NCBI GenBank assembly: GCA_039908535.1
Contig: JAMOAW010000023.1
Span: 42,533 to 106,532, forward strand
Direction: 5' to 3'
DNA: 64,000 nucleotides
DNA from: JAMOAW01 sp039908535
GTDB lineage: Bacteria > Pseudomonadota > Magnetococcia > Magnetococcales > JADFZT01
In this document: one piece after another, positions 50,154 through 59,742 of the stretch
Layout of the letters: every line of letters begins with the position of its first letter
How positions within the stretch are numbered: position 1 is the first letter of the stretch
The notes under the pieces: model-generated
What the model was told of the DNA's origin: nothing
The model's database searches: none
Seen by the model: only the letters and a program-made list of their open reading frames with translations
Made by a program: the position numbers and the translations under genes

Positions 50154-52061
50154 TTATAGACCATTGGATTTTAATACAATTTTTAGCCAATAATGCAACA
50201 TGACCAGTCCAAGTAAACGCAGACCATTGTCACGTCGTCCTTCCTGGTGTTCACGCCAAAGCCGAGCCACGGCTTTTTGATCCAGATATTCTCCAGCCAA
50301 AGGGTTGGCCTCTAAATTACCGAAAAGCGTTTGCCCCATATTTCCGAGCCAATGGCTGATCGGTGCATTGAAACCCTCTTTTGGGCGATTGAGTACCTGG
50401 GAAGGTAACCCTGCAAAGCTGGATTGTTTGAGAATGCGTTTGCGTTGCATGCCTTTTATTTTATATTTCATGGGTAATGTGGCGGCCAGTTCTACCAGAC
50501 GGTAATCCATAAATGGGGCGCGCAACTCCAATGAAGAGGCCATGGTGGCGCGGTCTACTTTGACTAAAATATCGTCCACCAACCAAGTTTTGATGTCAAC
50601 ATACATGGCGCGATCCAGATAATGGGCATCTCCGATGGTGTCAAAGTGGCGTTGGAAATGGATAAATGGATCGGCGGCTGCGACGGAGTCGCGCCATTTT
50701 GGATGGACTAAAGCGATTTTTTCGGCATCCGAAAATATGGTACGCCATGAATAATGGGCCCGTTCTGGAGAGAGGGTATTGCCAGCCAAAAATTGCCGTA
50801 ATTTATAATCCATGCCGATTTTATTAAAAGTGACAGGAACCAACTTTTCCACGGCATAGCGCATTGATTGATTCATCCAGTTTGGCATCCAACGGGTCCA
50901 TTGTTGAATTTGATCGGCTGTGTAGGTGGTATAACCCACCAATAACTCATCGGCCCCATCACCGCTGAGGGCCACCGTGATCTCATTGCGTGCAAATTTA
51001 GCCAATTCTACCATGGGAAAAATGGAACTATCCGAGAAGGGTTCATCGCAATACCAGGCGATCTGCTCAAGACGTTCGATCATCTCATCGCCAATCACCT
51101 TGATTTGAGGCTGGATACCAAAGTGAGCCGTGACCTGACGGGCCGCATTAACTTCGCTGTAGGTTTGTTCTTTAAATCCGATGGTAAAGGTTTTGATCTG
51201 CTCGGCGGGAAGAACTTTAGACATTAACGCGACGACCGTTGAGGAGTCCAAGCCGCCACTTAAAAAAACGCCCACAGGAACATCGGCGATAAGTCGTAAT
51301 CGAATGGCATCTAGCAACAATTCGCGAAATTCTTCGACGACCTCTTGTTCGTTGGAAAAGATGCGTTTGGCATGGAAATAGGCGCGTAAATCCCAATATT
51401 CTTGAATTTGGCCCAGGTGTCCATCTTTGCGCACGGATAGATGGTGGGCTGCCGGAAGCTTTTTAACTCCGGCGATCATCGTATTGTCGGTCAAGGTATA
51501 ATTAAGGGAGAGATAATGGCCCAAAGCGGTGGGATCGAGTTGACGGGGGAGATCTGGATCGGCCAGGAGTGCCTTTAATTCAGAAGCGAAGATGATTCCT
51601 CCGTCAGGGAGGGGGTAATAAAAGAGAGGTTTTTTACCCAGTCGATCTCGCGCCAGGAGCAGTGTATTTTGAATACCATCCCAAAGGGCCAGGGCAAACA
51701 TACCGTTAAAACGTTTTAGGCAAGAGACACCCCACTGCTTATAGGCCTCTAAGATCACCTCGGTATCGGTTTGGCTACGAAAAACAGCACCATTGGATGT
51801 TAGTTCTTGTCGTAATGCTTTGAAATTGTAGATCTCACCGTTAAAAACGATCCAATAGTGGCCAGAACAGTCGCTCATGGGTTGCGTGCCGGCTGTGCTG
51901 AGGTCGAGAATGGCGAGTCGTCGGTGCGCCAGACCCACGTGACCGACGATATGGATACCCCCGGCATCTGGTCCTCGATGGATCAATCGGGCTGCCATGG
52001 CTTCCAGGATCTCTTTGTTGGGAACTTTGTGCGGGTCAAGACGTCCAGCAATACCACACAT
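50154..52061 (-). CDS. asnB: asparagine synthetase (glutamine-hydrolysing), AsnB-like
   Basis: 635 residues. The N-terminal Ntn glutaminase has the catalytic Cys2 (MCGIAG), HRGPDAGG and FNGEIYNF; the C-terminal ATP-pyrophosphatase has FLSGGLDSS and SGDGADELLVGY. It may make asparagine, but paralogues next to glycan genes amidate sugars or other carboxylates. It starts 2 bp after the preceding methyltransferase stops, so the two are coupled. Confidence 0.92.
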   Translation of the reverse strand: MCGIAGRLDPHKVPNKEILEAMAARLIHRGPDAGGIHIVGHVGLAHRRLAILDLSTAGTQPMSDCSGHYWIVFNGEIYNFKALRQELTSNGAVFRSQTDTEVILEAYKQWGVSCLKRFNGMFALALWDGIQNTLLLARDRLGKKPLFYYPLPDGGIIFASELKALLADPDLPRQLDPTALGHYLSLNYTLTDNTMIAGVKKLPAAHHLSVRKDGHLGQIQEYWDLRAYFHAKRIFSNEQEVVEEFRELLLDAIRLRLIADVPVGVFLSGGLDSSTVVALMSKVLPAEQIKTFTIGFKEQTYSEVNAARQVTAHFGIQPQIKVIGDEMIERLEQIAWYCDEPFSDSSIFPMVELAKFARNEITVALSGDGADELLVGYTTYTADQIQQWTRWMPNWMNQSMRYAVEKLVPVTFNKIGMDYKLRQFLAGNTLSPERAHYSWRTIFSDAEKIALVHPKWRDSVAAADPFIHFQRHFDTIGDAHYLDRAMYVDIKTWLVDDILVKVDRATMASSLELRAPFMDYRLVELAATLPMKYKIKGMQRKRILKQSSFAGLPSQVLNRPKEGFNAPISHWLGNMGQTLFGNLEANPLAGEYLDQKAVARLWREHQEGRRDNGLRLLGLVMLHYWLKIVLKSNGL

Positions 52062-52062
52062 A

Positions 52063-52893
52063 TTATTTTACCACATTTGGGATAGGAAGCCTCCCACTTA
52101 CCGACCAACTCACCCCTTTATAGGGCAATACTTGGGCATCTTCCATATCATTCACAAAGCTTTCAGCTTTTTGGCGTGTTATAAAATAGGTTTGCGGGGC
52201 ATTGAGTTTGTCAAATACGTTTAGGAGATTTCGTGTAAAACTGAGACGGCGAAAATTTTGAAAATATTCATAATATGGTAAAAAACGCAGTGGCAATAGA
52301 TAGAGGGAATAAATGGGAAAATAGAGTAAAAATGTGATGAATTTGGAGATGTGGAGTAAATGGGTTCGTGACAGATGGCGCAAGAATAATTTGCGTATGG
52401 GTTCCACCCCATAGCGTACTAGGGTGTTACCTTCTGCACTGTAAAGCCATAAGATGAGCACGCCACCGGGTTTGAGATGGCGTTTTAGATTGGTGACTGT
52501 GCGATCAGGGTTGTCGGTATGGTGTACGACCCCGATGCTGATGACCACATCGAATTGTTGACCTAGATCCATTGTGGCAATGTCTGCATCAAGGAAATGA
52601 ATGTTGTTGCGGTGCTGGTTGCGATGTTTTGCCAATTCAACTGTATTTAAGTCAACGGCGGTCACCTGTGCGGCATGTTCTGCCATAAAAGCGGTATGCT
52701 GACCACCACCACAACCACATTCTAATATGTTTTTATTGTTAAAAATAGAAAGTTTGTAGGGTTGAATCCATTCTTCAAATAAAAATTTTTCATGATCTTC
52801 CAGCATTGACCACTGCTCAAACCATTCATTTTGCCTAGTTTGTGATGTTTCTGGGAGGGCCGTGAATGGGTTTGATGTTGTTTTGCGATTCAT
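52063..52893 (-). CDS. class I SAM-dependent methyltransferase
   Basis: 276 residues. SAM motif LECGCGGGQHTAFMAEH, AVDLNTVEL and the VISIGVVHHTDNPDRTV motif fit the UbiE/COQ5-like and glycan methyltransferase families. A C-terminal hydrophobic stretch (FLLYFPIYSLYLLPLRFLPY) may touch membranes. It leads the pair with asnB; the product of both could be a modified sugar or lipid. Confidence 0.85.
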   Translation of the reverse strand: MNRKTTSNPFTALPETSQTRQNEWFEQWSMLEDHEKFLFEEWIQPYKLSIFNNKNILECGCGGGQHTAFMAEHAAQVTAVDLNTVELAKHRNQHRNNIHFLDADIATMDLGQQFDVVISIGVVHHTDNPDRTVTNLKRHLKPGGVLILWLYSAEGNTLVRYGVEPIRKLFLRHLSRTHLLHISKFITFLLYFPIYSLYLLPLRFLPYYEYFQNFRRLSFTRNLLNVFDKLNAPQTYFITRQKAESFVNDMEDAQVLPYKGVSWSVSGRLPIPNVVK

Positions 52894-53025
52894 TTTTTTC
52901 TCTGAAAAAGTGAAAAAATATTATACATGACATCATACTCATTTGTTTAATAAATACAAGGGGCAATTATCTTAATGTCTTGGAAGAAAGGATCGAGAGC
53001 TTGGGATGCCTTGGTTTTTAGGTCA

Positions 53026-53097
53026 TAAAAAAAAAGAGGGGGTCTGGGGGATTCATCCCCCAGGGTTTTGTTTTTAATTGTTGGCTCAAAGGGCATC
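53026..53097. repeat. family-A fragment
   Basis: AAAAAAAAAGAGGGGGTCTGGGGGATTCATCCCCCAGGGTTTTG and an A/T tail with AAAGGGCATCC. Only the CTGGGGGAT half is left; the GGGGGGCGG half is missing. Confidence 0.75.
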
Positions 53098-53105
53098 CAT
53101 TGGCA

Positions 53106-53531
53106 TTAAGCCGCACGGAATTGCCACCAGTGGCGTCGGATGGCTTGGGCAGATTGGACGGTGAGGATAACCTGTCCGATCTGGATGGCCATGCCGGGTT
53201 CCAGAGGGGTTGGGCGGTTGACCTTGTGAAAGGGGATGAAATGTTTTTGCAGGTGACCCAGAATGGTTCCGTTTTCGCTATTCAGGTCTTCAATCATCCA
53301 GACTCCGACCTCATTGCGATAGATACGACAATGCTTGCGAGAGACATAGAGATTTTGTAAGGGGATTTGTAACAGTTTCAGACTGATGGGATTGGTCGCC
53401 CGTCCGATGAGATATTCCGATTTTTTATAGGTATTATAGGAAAAATCGTAGCCAGGAACATTGGGTTCTTTAATATGGATAGCCAGGGGGTCTGGTTGGG
53501 GTTGTTTGGTAAATTGTAAAATATTTGGCAT
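53106..53531 (-). CDS. FHA-domain protein
   Basis: 141 residues from the ATG at 53529-53531 (complement), with GGAGA seven bases upstream. The FHA signatures are YLIGRA, YVSRKHCRIYR and LNSENGTILG, with GMAIQIG in the last strands, so the phosphothreonine site (Arg, Ser-Arg-Lys-His, Asn-Gly) is intact. It should bind Thr-phosphorylated partners; the Ser/Thr kinase encoded 27 kb away is one candidate. No other domain is present. Confidence 0.85.
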   Translation of the reverse strand: MPNILQFTKQPQPDPLAIHIKEPNVPGYDFSYNTYKKSEYLIGRATNPISLKLLQIPLQNLYVSRKHCRIYRNEVGVWMIEDLNSENGTILGHLQKHFIPFHKVNRPTPLEPGMAIQIGQVILTVQSAQAIRRHWWQFRAA

Positions 53532-53654
53532 AAATATCTCCAGTGCTAGGGGATGGTTTTTTATGGTGCAATGCAATAAATGGACCAAATATTGCAAAAA
53601 ATGTTTCAGGAGAGGGCGTTTTGAATGTGTTGGCCAGGGTTGAGATTTTGAGAG

Positions 53655-53753
53655 GTATCGGAAAAATAAAAATCAAGACCTTGGGGGGCGGAGAACCGCC
53701 CCCCAATATCCCCCACCCTTTTTTTTTAATCTTTTGCCCGCAAGGGCATCATG
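53655..53753. repeat. family-A repeat, internal deletion
   Basis: GTATCGGAAAAATAAAAATCAAGACC, the GGGGGGCGGAGAACCGCCCCCC hairpin and T-run, then directly AATCTTTTGCCCGCAAGGGCATCATGTTC. The CTGGGGGAT hairpin is gone. Confidence 0.85.
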
Positions 53754-53799
53754 TTCTTTGAGCCTATAAAATCAAGCATGAACGTCGATCTGTTGGTCA

Positions 53800-56352
53800 A
53801 TGTATACACTTACTCGTCAAATAATTCACATGAACCGTTATAATTCTGACGTTGATTATTTAAAGCTTTTTTTTTGTCGCTTGGCCCAACAGCAAGGGGA
53901 GCTGTTTTCTCTGTTGGATGCCAGCGGTACCAAACTGGAGCGGGTTGAGGCGCAGGAATTTTGGCGTGAATGTCAACGTTGGGCCTATTGTTTGGCCAAA
54001 CGGCCTGGGCCTGTGGTGGCGATTTTTGGACGTACAACCCGCGCCATGCTCTCGGCTTGGTTCGGCGCGGTTTTGGTTGGTCATCAGCCGACGTTTATTT
54101 CTACGCCAAATCGTAAGATAGAGCCTGGGGAGTATGATCGTAAACTGGCAAATTATAAAACATATTTTGGTCATGGCTCTTTTGTCGGAATGGAAGAGGA
54201 TCGCATCTTGTGTGCCGATCTGTTGATGCCGAATGGTCTTGAAGATCCTCCCCAGGGGTTTGTTTCGGTTTTGGAATGGGAGAGTCGTTTAGATCAAACT
54301 CTATTTTTACAATGCAGTTCGGGAACGACGGGTTTGCAAAAAGCGGTGGCCATCACCCCGCGCATGCTTTATGGGCAATTGGCCTCTTATGCTCAAGCCA
54401 TTGGGTTGGATGCAACTCAGGATCATGTCGTGAGCTGGTTGCCTTTGTACCATGATATGGGATTGGTGGCGACCTTCTTACTCCCTCTGTTGACCGGGAC
54501 TGCGGTTACTTTTATGGACCCTTTTGATTGGAGTGCCAATCCCTCTTTGTTGTTGTCCGCTATTGAACAGGTTCGTGGGACGTTGTGTTGGTTGCCTAAT
54601 TTTGCTTTTGCATTTTTATGTCGGGGGAGTGGATCTTTTGATTTGACCTCGATGCGGGCCTTTATCAACTGTTCTGAACCGGTTTCCCACGCTGGGATGC
54701 GCCGTTTTGCGCAGCACTATGGGATAGAAATGTGTCATATACAGGTCTGTTATGCTTTGGCAGAAAATGTTTTTGCCGTTTCTCAAACCCCCCTTGGTCT
54801 GTCGCCTAAGGGGGTGGTTTTGGAACGGATGGCCTTTCAACACCATCGGGTTGTGGTTTTGCAACGGGGAGAAATAGACCAGGAGTCTTTTTTTGGCAGC
54901 ACAGATGGGGTTGTTTTGGTCTCTTGTGGGCGGGTGTTGGAGGGGGTAGAGGTTGAGGTGAAAACCCGTCCTGGTCAGCAGGTGGGGGAGGTGTGGATTT
55001 CTGGCTGGTCGGCGGTATCTGGTTATTTAAACCAGGAGGCCGTCGAGGTAGGGGGGTGGTTTCCCACCGGGGATTTGGGATTTTTTGATCAAGGGGAGTT
55101 GTATCTTTGTGGTCGCAGCAAAGATATCATCATTCATCAGGGTAAAAATTTGTATCCCCATGATTTGGAGGCCGCCGTGGATTGTCATCCCCAGGTCCAT
55201 CCAGGGCGTAGCGTGGCGATAGGGGTTGCCGATGCCGAATTGGGATCGGAAAGGGTTTTGCTGTTGTTTGAGTCAGAAAGGGTATTGGCGTTAGCGGATC
55301 GCCAGCAGCTCTGTTTAGAGTTACAGAGGCGATTAAATCTTCTTTTTGATATGCGGTCTGAATTGGCGTGTGTGCCACGGGGTTGGTTAAAAAAGACCTC
55401 GAGTGGCAAGATGACTAGGCGGAGCAATTTGGAGTCCTATTTGGCGCGCCAGCAGCGGCAGATTCATGTGGTTGGGGATAGCCATGTGCGTATTTTTTGG
55501 ACCTATAACACCTCGCATCGCAATATTTATCGTTCGATTCATGCCCATTGGGTGGGACTGTTATGGTCGGGAAATTGGCAAGAGTCTATGGTTTATTTTC
55601 AAAAAATGGCTCAACAAGCGGGGGCAGGGGATATCGTACTCATTCAGGCTGGGGAGCCAGAGTGCCGTTCAGTTTTTCCATTAGCCGCCGATCCACTCTC
55701 CTGCATTGCCGAAACGGTGGCCAAGTATGGAGATTTTTTTATGGCCGTGCGTCGAATATGGCCTGGACGTTTGGGGTATGTCACGGGCATTCCCACCCAT
55801 CCTTTAAACATAGACAACCAAGATGCCCAATGGCCCATTCAAGGCACTCCTGCTCAGCGTTATCGCTATCAGGAGATATTTTATGCGCAAATGGCCCGGT
55901 TATGCACGACTTTGATATTGCCTTTTATCGACGTTTGCACCCCTTTGCTTGGCGCGGATGGCTTTCTGGATCCTGGCCTGTTGTGCGACAAGGCCCATCT
56001 GGATCCTGGGCAACGGGATCTTTATTTTTATAAGTTGGAAGAGGCGTTTGGTTATATCGATACCCGTCTGGCCGATCCCCCGGAAGCGGGTCAGGCTTGG
56101 GATGGGAGTAAAGAACATTTTTTAAAATTAATGCAAGCTCGCATTCGCGAACTCGCCCCTTTAGAGAGCAATCCCGACTATGATCATTTGATCTCTACGG
56201 GGCTTTTAGACTCCCTGGCCATTGTCGAGCTGATCGCCATGTGTGATCAAACCTTTCATTTTAATATCCCCATTCAACACATCCAACGCGGTGATTTTGA
56301 GTCGTTGGCGGGGATTTATGAGAGGTTTGGGCCAGTGGTTTCTGGCCATTGA
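53800..56352 (+). CDS. fatty-acyl-AMP ligase / SGNH-like / acyl-carrier fusion
   Basis: 850 residues in three parts. Residues about 25-555 are an adenylate-forming ligase of the FAAL type: CSSGTTGLQKAV at 172-183, YALAENVFA near 318-326, TGDLGF at 423-428 and catalytic Lys537 (KKTSSGKMTR). Residues about 556-740 begin with VVGDSHVRIF (Ser561) and end with CDKAHLD (Asp730, His733), the Ser...Asp-x-x-His pattern of SGNH hydrolases. Residues about 770-850 are an acyl-carrier-like domain with Ser805 in LLDSLAIVEL. It could activate an acid as AMP ester, load it on its carrier and transfer or hydrolyse it. Substrate unknown. The start (ATG 53800 or 53830) is uncertain. Confidence 0.85.
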   Translation: MYTLTRQIIHMNRYNSDVDYLKLFFCRLAQQQGELFSLLDASGTKLERVEAQEFWRECQRWAYCLAKRPGPVVAIFGRTTRAMLSAWFGAVLVGHQPTFISTPNRKIEPGEYDRKLANYKTYFGHGSFVGMEEDRILCADLLMPNGLEDPPQGFVSVLEWESRLDQTLFLQCSSGTTGLQKAVAITPRMLYGQLASYAQAIGLDATQDHVVSWLPLYHDMGLVATFLLPLLTGTAVTFMDPFDWSANPSLLLSAIEQVRGTLCWLPNFAFAFLCRGSGSFDLTSMRAFINCSEPVSHAGMRRFAQHYGIEMCHIQVCYALAENVFAVSQTPLGLSPKGVVLERMAFQHHRVVVLQRGEIDQESFFGSTDGVVLVSCGRVLEGVEVEVKTRPGQQVGEVWISGWSAVSGYLNQEAVEVGGWFPTGDLGFFDQGELYLCGRSKDIIIHQGKNLYPHDLEAAVDCHPQVHPGRSVAIGVADAELGSERVLLLFESERVLALADRQQLCLELQRRLNLLFDMRSELACVPRGWLKKTSSGKMTRRSNLESYLARQQRQIHVVGDSHVRIFWTYNTSHRNIYRSIHAHWVGLLWSGNWQESMVYFQKMAQQAGAGDIVLIQAGEPECRSVFPLAADPLSCIAETVAKYGDFFMAVRRIWPGRLGYVTGIPTHPLNIDNQDAQWPIQGTPAQRYRYQEIFYAQMARLCTTLILPFIDVCTPLLGADGFLDPGLLCDKAHLDPGQRDLYFYKLEEAFGYIDTRLADPPEAGQAWDGSKEHFLKLMQARIRELAPLESNPDYDHLISTGLLDSLAIVELIAMCDQTFHFNIPIQHIQRGDFESLAGIYERFGPVVSGH

Positions 56353-56364
56353 GTAAAATGTTGG

Positions 56365-56922
56365 TCAGGTAAATGCGAATTTTTTTTCGGTTTCACGGAG
56401 ATTTTGATAGGTTCTTTTAATGCGTAATCGCATGTCTGTTAGTTTGTTTTGAAAACGAAATATCCACGCGATTATGGAAACAGGAACAAAAATAATTTTT
56501 AGTGTGAACATATTGTCAGCCATGATTTCTGCTGCGAGTTGGGAAAATTCTTGTATAATAGCAGCATATTCAGTGTTTGGCGTTTGATCAAGTTGCCCAT
56601 GGATTTTTTCTATATATTCTTGAAATGTTTTATCATCATATAATCGAATAATAAACCGAAGAAAACTGGTTATACGGAATGTGTTGATAGATTTAATTGT
56701 CTTGTTTAGCACTGTCAATAAGAAAAGATGTTCAGTTGATCCTTCTGCAATTTTTCCTTTCATGACCAGCAAAGTCAGTCGATCGCGCAAGGCAAACAAA
56801 CGATATCTTCGACGGTCGATTTCTATCCGGCGATAATAACGTTCATAGACATACCAACAGGCCCAAAAAGAGACAAAAATTAAGAAAAAGTTAATCAGTA
56901 CCATCGAATTAATTTGGGTCAT
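56365..56922 (-). CDS. membrane protein of unknown function
   Basis: 185 residues. An N-terminal membrane helix (about 5-25), then a basic, aromatic-rich stretch (YYRRIEIDRRRYRLFALRDRL), and a second hydrophobic stretch near 140-155. No known family was recognised. Its ATG overlaps the stop of the upstream gene (ATGA) on the same strand, so the two proteins are probably made together. Confidence 0.6.
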   Translation of the reverse strand: MTQINSMVLINFFLIFVSFWACWYVYERYYRRIEIDRRRYRLFALRDRLTLLVMKGKIAEGSTEHLFLLTVLNKTIKSINTFRITSFLRFIIRLYDDKTFQEYIEKIHGQLDQTPNTEYAAIIQEFSQLAAEIMADNMFTLKIIFVPVSIIAWIFRFQNKLTDMRLRIKRTYQNLRETEKKFAFT

Positions 56923-57347
56923 TTATCCTCTCCCAAAAGGTCAAACCCACTGGATGAATGTTCTTCAATCTTTTTTAGTGTACCATTGTCAATCCCGTGC
57001 AGGATCTCCTTGCGGAGTTCTACCAGACGTTGAATTTCTTTTTTGTGTGTACTTTCTTGTTTTTTAAGTGTGAAACAACAAAAAGCAAGAAGTATGCTTA
57101 ATGGTAAAAAATAAAATTTTTCATGCAGTAAAAATGAAGCGAGTCCTTTTAATACAACGAGGAGTTCTGTTTCTGGTAGACGCCAGAGAAAAACAGCTCC
57201 ATAGGTAAGAAAAAATATAACAATTAATCCAACAATATTCCCAGTATTGATAACGTCATAAAAAAAATCTATAGCCCGTAGTGCCACATCTGGCCAATTG
57301 GCATGAGTCTTATTTTCGCTGGTAGATTGAATGATTTTTTTACTCAT
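56919..57347 (-). CDS. small membrane protein of unknown function
   Basis: 142 residues with two hydrophobic helices (about 35-55 and 78-95) and a charged C-terminal tail (KKQESTHKKEIQRLVELRKEILHGI) that may form a coiled coil. No family recognised. It precedes and overlaps the 185-residue gene; together they form a two-gene unit flanked by a FAAL-type gene and an LtaS-like gene on the other strand. Confidence 0.6.
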   Translation of the reverse strand: MSKKIIQSTSENKTHANWPDVALRAIDFFYDVINTGNIVGLIVIFFLTYGAVFLWRLPETELLVVLKGLASFLLHEKFYFLPLSILLAFCCFTLKKQESTHKKEIQRLVELRKEILHGIDNGTLKKIEEHSSSGFDLLGEDK

Positions 57348-57708
57348 CCTTGAAAATTTAGTGTGCGCAGTATGAGATAGTCAAGGGATTTTTTTAGTCT
57401 TTCATGAAATGGCATTTCTAGTTAGAAGCTAAGAGCAAATTTTACGCTAGTATGTTGAAATATGACGAAAATTTATTTAATGGGTTTTGCTTCAGCGAAT
57501 GTTTGTTTTTATCGTAATAATTTTGGTTGAGATTTTACCTATTTAAGAGTGTAACAAAATCGTTGGTATCATTGAAAGTTTATCATCGCATGTTAGGCTT
57601 CTCTAGTAAAAAAATGCGGTTTATTTGACAATCCCTTCCCAATCCTCTTTCCTGTGGCAATATATAAGTGCCATTTGGTAAACCGTTTTTTCCTTAGGGA
57701 GATCGTTC
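57348..57708. other. divergent intergenic region
   Basis: 361 bp, A/T-rich, between the small membrane protein gene and the LtaS-like gene. AGGGAGAT lies just before the latter's ATG. A TTGACA at about 57625 has no -10 box at proper distance, and no other structure or repeat was seen. Confidence 0.5.
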
Positions 57709-59715
57709 ATGCAACGTGTGGGTGTGATAGGCAAAAATGTGTGGCAATCTTTGTTTGCCAATATAAAAATATTTTTTATTTGTCTTATCTTTTTGGAGAC
57801 TTTGCGGTGGATTTTTATTTTTTCACTGTTTGATTCCCTGGGGCCGACGTTTACTTGGGCCGATTTTGCCAGGGTCTCTTTCTATGGATTGCATTATGAT
57901 TTGAAACTAGCTTTTTTGTTGTTCTTTGTCTTGACCTTTTTTGTCACTTTGCCAATCTTTTTTGGCATGTTTCGGCTTGCGCAATGGGTGCGCTGGGGGG
58001 TATTGACGGGGTTTGTTTTTTTGACTCTGTTTTTGATCGCCGCTTCGCGGGAGTTTTTTTTGGAGTATAACGAAACGTTTGATATCCGCATTTTTGACGG
58101 CATACGTGATGACCATATGGCCATTCTACAGACCATGATCCACGCGTACCATCTTTATGAAAATTTGGCGGTGGTTTTTTTGAGTACCTTTTTCTATGCT
58201 TTGGTCGGACATCGGTCATTATTAAAAATAGTAGAGAGTCACTTTATTCAAAGTCAGCGATTTTTAGGTTTTAACAGGCCTATTATTTGGCTTTTATTGG
58301 TATTGGCTTTTGTTGGTATAAATTTTACGTTGGCCTTTGGACCTTTGGAGGCGGTGGATCGGGAGGCTAAGCGGTTTCACTCTAAGGTGTTAAACGCTGC
58401 CATCATTCCGGGACCGATCGCCTTATATAAAGCGGCCTATGAATATAAACGTAAACTCAAGGCTTATGATGCCAGTTTGTATGATTTGGCGACCATTCAA
58501 AAGGCGTTGGTCGAGATTGCTCCTGGTGTCAAGGGAACGGGTGTCGAGGATTATTTTCACAAGGAGGCCTCTGGTCAGGCGACTTTGGTCCAAAAACCCA
58601 AGCAGGTTTTTGTGCTACTCATGGAACGTTATGACTCTTGGCCATTGCTGCCCAAGTATGCCTCTTTGCAGGTGAGCAATGGGTTAAAATCGTTGATTCA
58701 GGAGGGGGTTCATTTTAAAAATTTTTTGCCTGGCTCAACCACGACTATGCCCTCTTTGCAAACCCTTTTGATGGGGTTACCCTTTATTGATCTGGATGCC
58801 CAACACTTTACGGAGACCATTTTTCCCGGGGGGATCGCCCATCCCATGGCGGCGTTGGGTTATAAAACGCGTTTTTTTTATGGGGGATATTTAGGCTGGT
58901 CACAGGTGGGCTTGGTGGCTAAGTCACAAGGGTTTGATCAGGTGTTTGGGGCCGATGTGGCGATGACCCATTATGTGGCTCGCAACGAGTGGGGCATTGA
59001 CGATCAAAGCCTGTTTGATTTTGTCGCCCAAACCGTGGCGGCGGATCCGAGTCCCAGTTTTAATTTTATTTTAACCTCCACCAACCATCCCCCCTATGAT
59101 TTGGATTTAAAGGCCTTTCATGTGCCGGTCGATGAGATTGGGCGGGCGGTGGATAAAATGGGTTTTTCCAATGGAACGAAAGAGAGCATCGTCAACCGTT
59201 TGGGTCATTTGTGGTATTCGGATCAAGCGATGACCACCTTTGTGCGTGCCATACATGAAAAAGATCCCTCGGCCTTGTTTGCCATTACGGGCGATCATTT
59301 TAGCCGGGCCCATTTAAAACTGGAGACCTCTCTGTATGAACAATCCAGCGTCCCATTGGTGTTGTTTGGCCCAAAAGAGTTGCAAAAGAGGGGATTTAAT
59401 GCAAACCTTCCGGGTTCGCATCTGGATATTGCCCCAACTTTGGTCGAATTGTTGGCTCCAAAGGGATTTGCTTATGTCAGCATGGGGCGAAGCATGGTGG
59501 GTGGGCAGGGTGGGGGGCCATATGGGTTTGGGTCGGGTGGGGTTATTTTAACGCAGGAGTATATCGCAAAATTGGAGTCACAGCAGAGCGCGCAAACAGT
59601 GGATAGGGGGGTGTTGATGCCATTGCCACCGGAAAATAGATCGTATATTGCGACGATTCATGCTTTAAAGTCCGTGGCATGGTGGCGCATGATTCATGGC
59701 AACCCTCTTCAATAA
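57709..59715 (+). CDS. LtaS-like sulfatase / phosphoglycerol transferase family protein
   Basis: 668 residues. Five hydrophobic helices in the first 210 residues, then an alkaline-phosphatase-superfamily catalytic domain: LMERYDSW, PGSTTTMPSLQTLL (candidate Thr nucleophile), FYGGYLGWSQ, TSTNHPPYDL and ITGDHFSR. Family members transfer glycerol phosphate or phosphoethanolamine to glycans or lipids outside the membrane. In a Gram-negative this could modify periplasmic glucan, LPS or a surface polymer. It is followed 27 bp later by the dikinase-like gene. Confidence 0.88.
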   Translation: MQRVGVIGKNVWQSLFANIKIFFICLIFLETLRWIFIFSLFDSLGPTFTWADFARVSFYGLHYDLKLAFLLFFVLTFFVTLPIFFGMFRLAQWVRWGVLTGFVFLTLFLIAASREFFLEYNETFDIRIFDGIRDDHMAILQTMIHAYHLYENLAVVFLSTFFYALVGHRSLLKIVESHFIQSQRFLGFNRPIIWLLLVLAFVGINFTLAFGPLEAVDREAKRFHSKVLNAAIIPGPIALYKAAYEYKRKLKAYDASLYDLATIQKALVEIAPGVKGTGVEDYFHKEASGQATLVQKPKQVFVLLMERYDSWPLLPKYASLQVSNGLKSLIQEGVHFKNFLPGSTTTMPSLQTLLMGLPFIDLDAQHFTETIFPGGIAHPMAALGYKTRFFYGGYLGWSQVGLVAKSQGFDQVFGADVAMTHYVARNEWGIDDQSLFDFVAQTVAADPSPSFNFILTSTNHPPYDLDLKAFHVPVDEIGRAVDKMGFSNGTKESIVNRLGHLWYSDQAMTTFVRAIHEKDPSALFAITGDHFSRAHLKLETSLYEQSSVPLVLFGPKELQKRGFNANLPGSHLDIAPTLVELLAPKGFAYVSMGRSMVGGQGGGPYGFGSGGVILTQEYIAKLESQQSAQTVDRGVLMPLPPENRSYIATIHALKSVAWWRMIHGNPLQ

Positions 59716-59742
59716 ATCAGCTGATAGAGAGAGAAAAACAAT

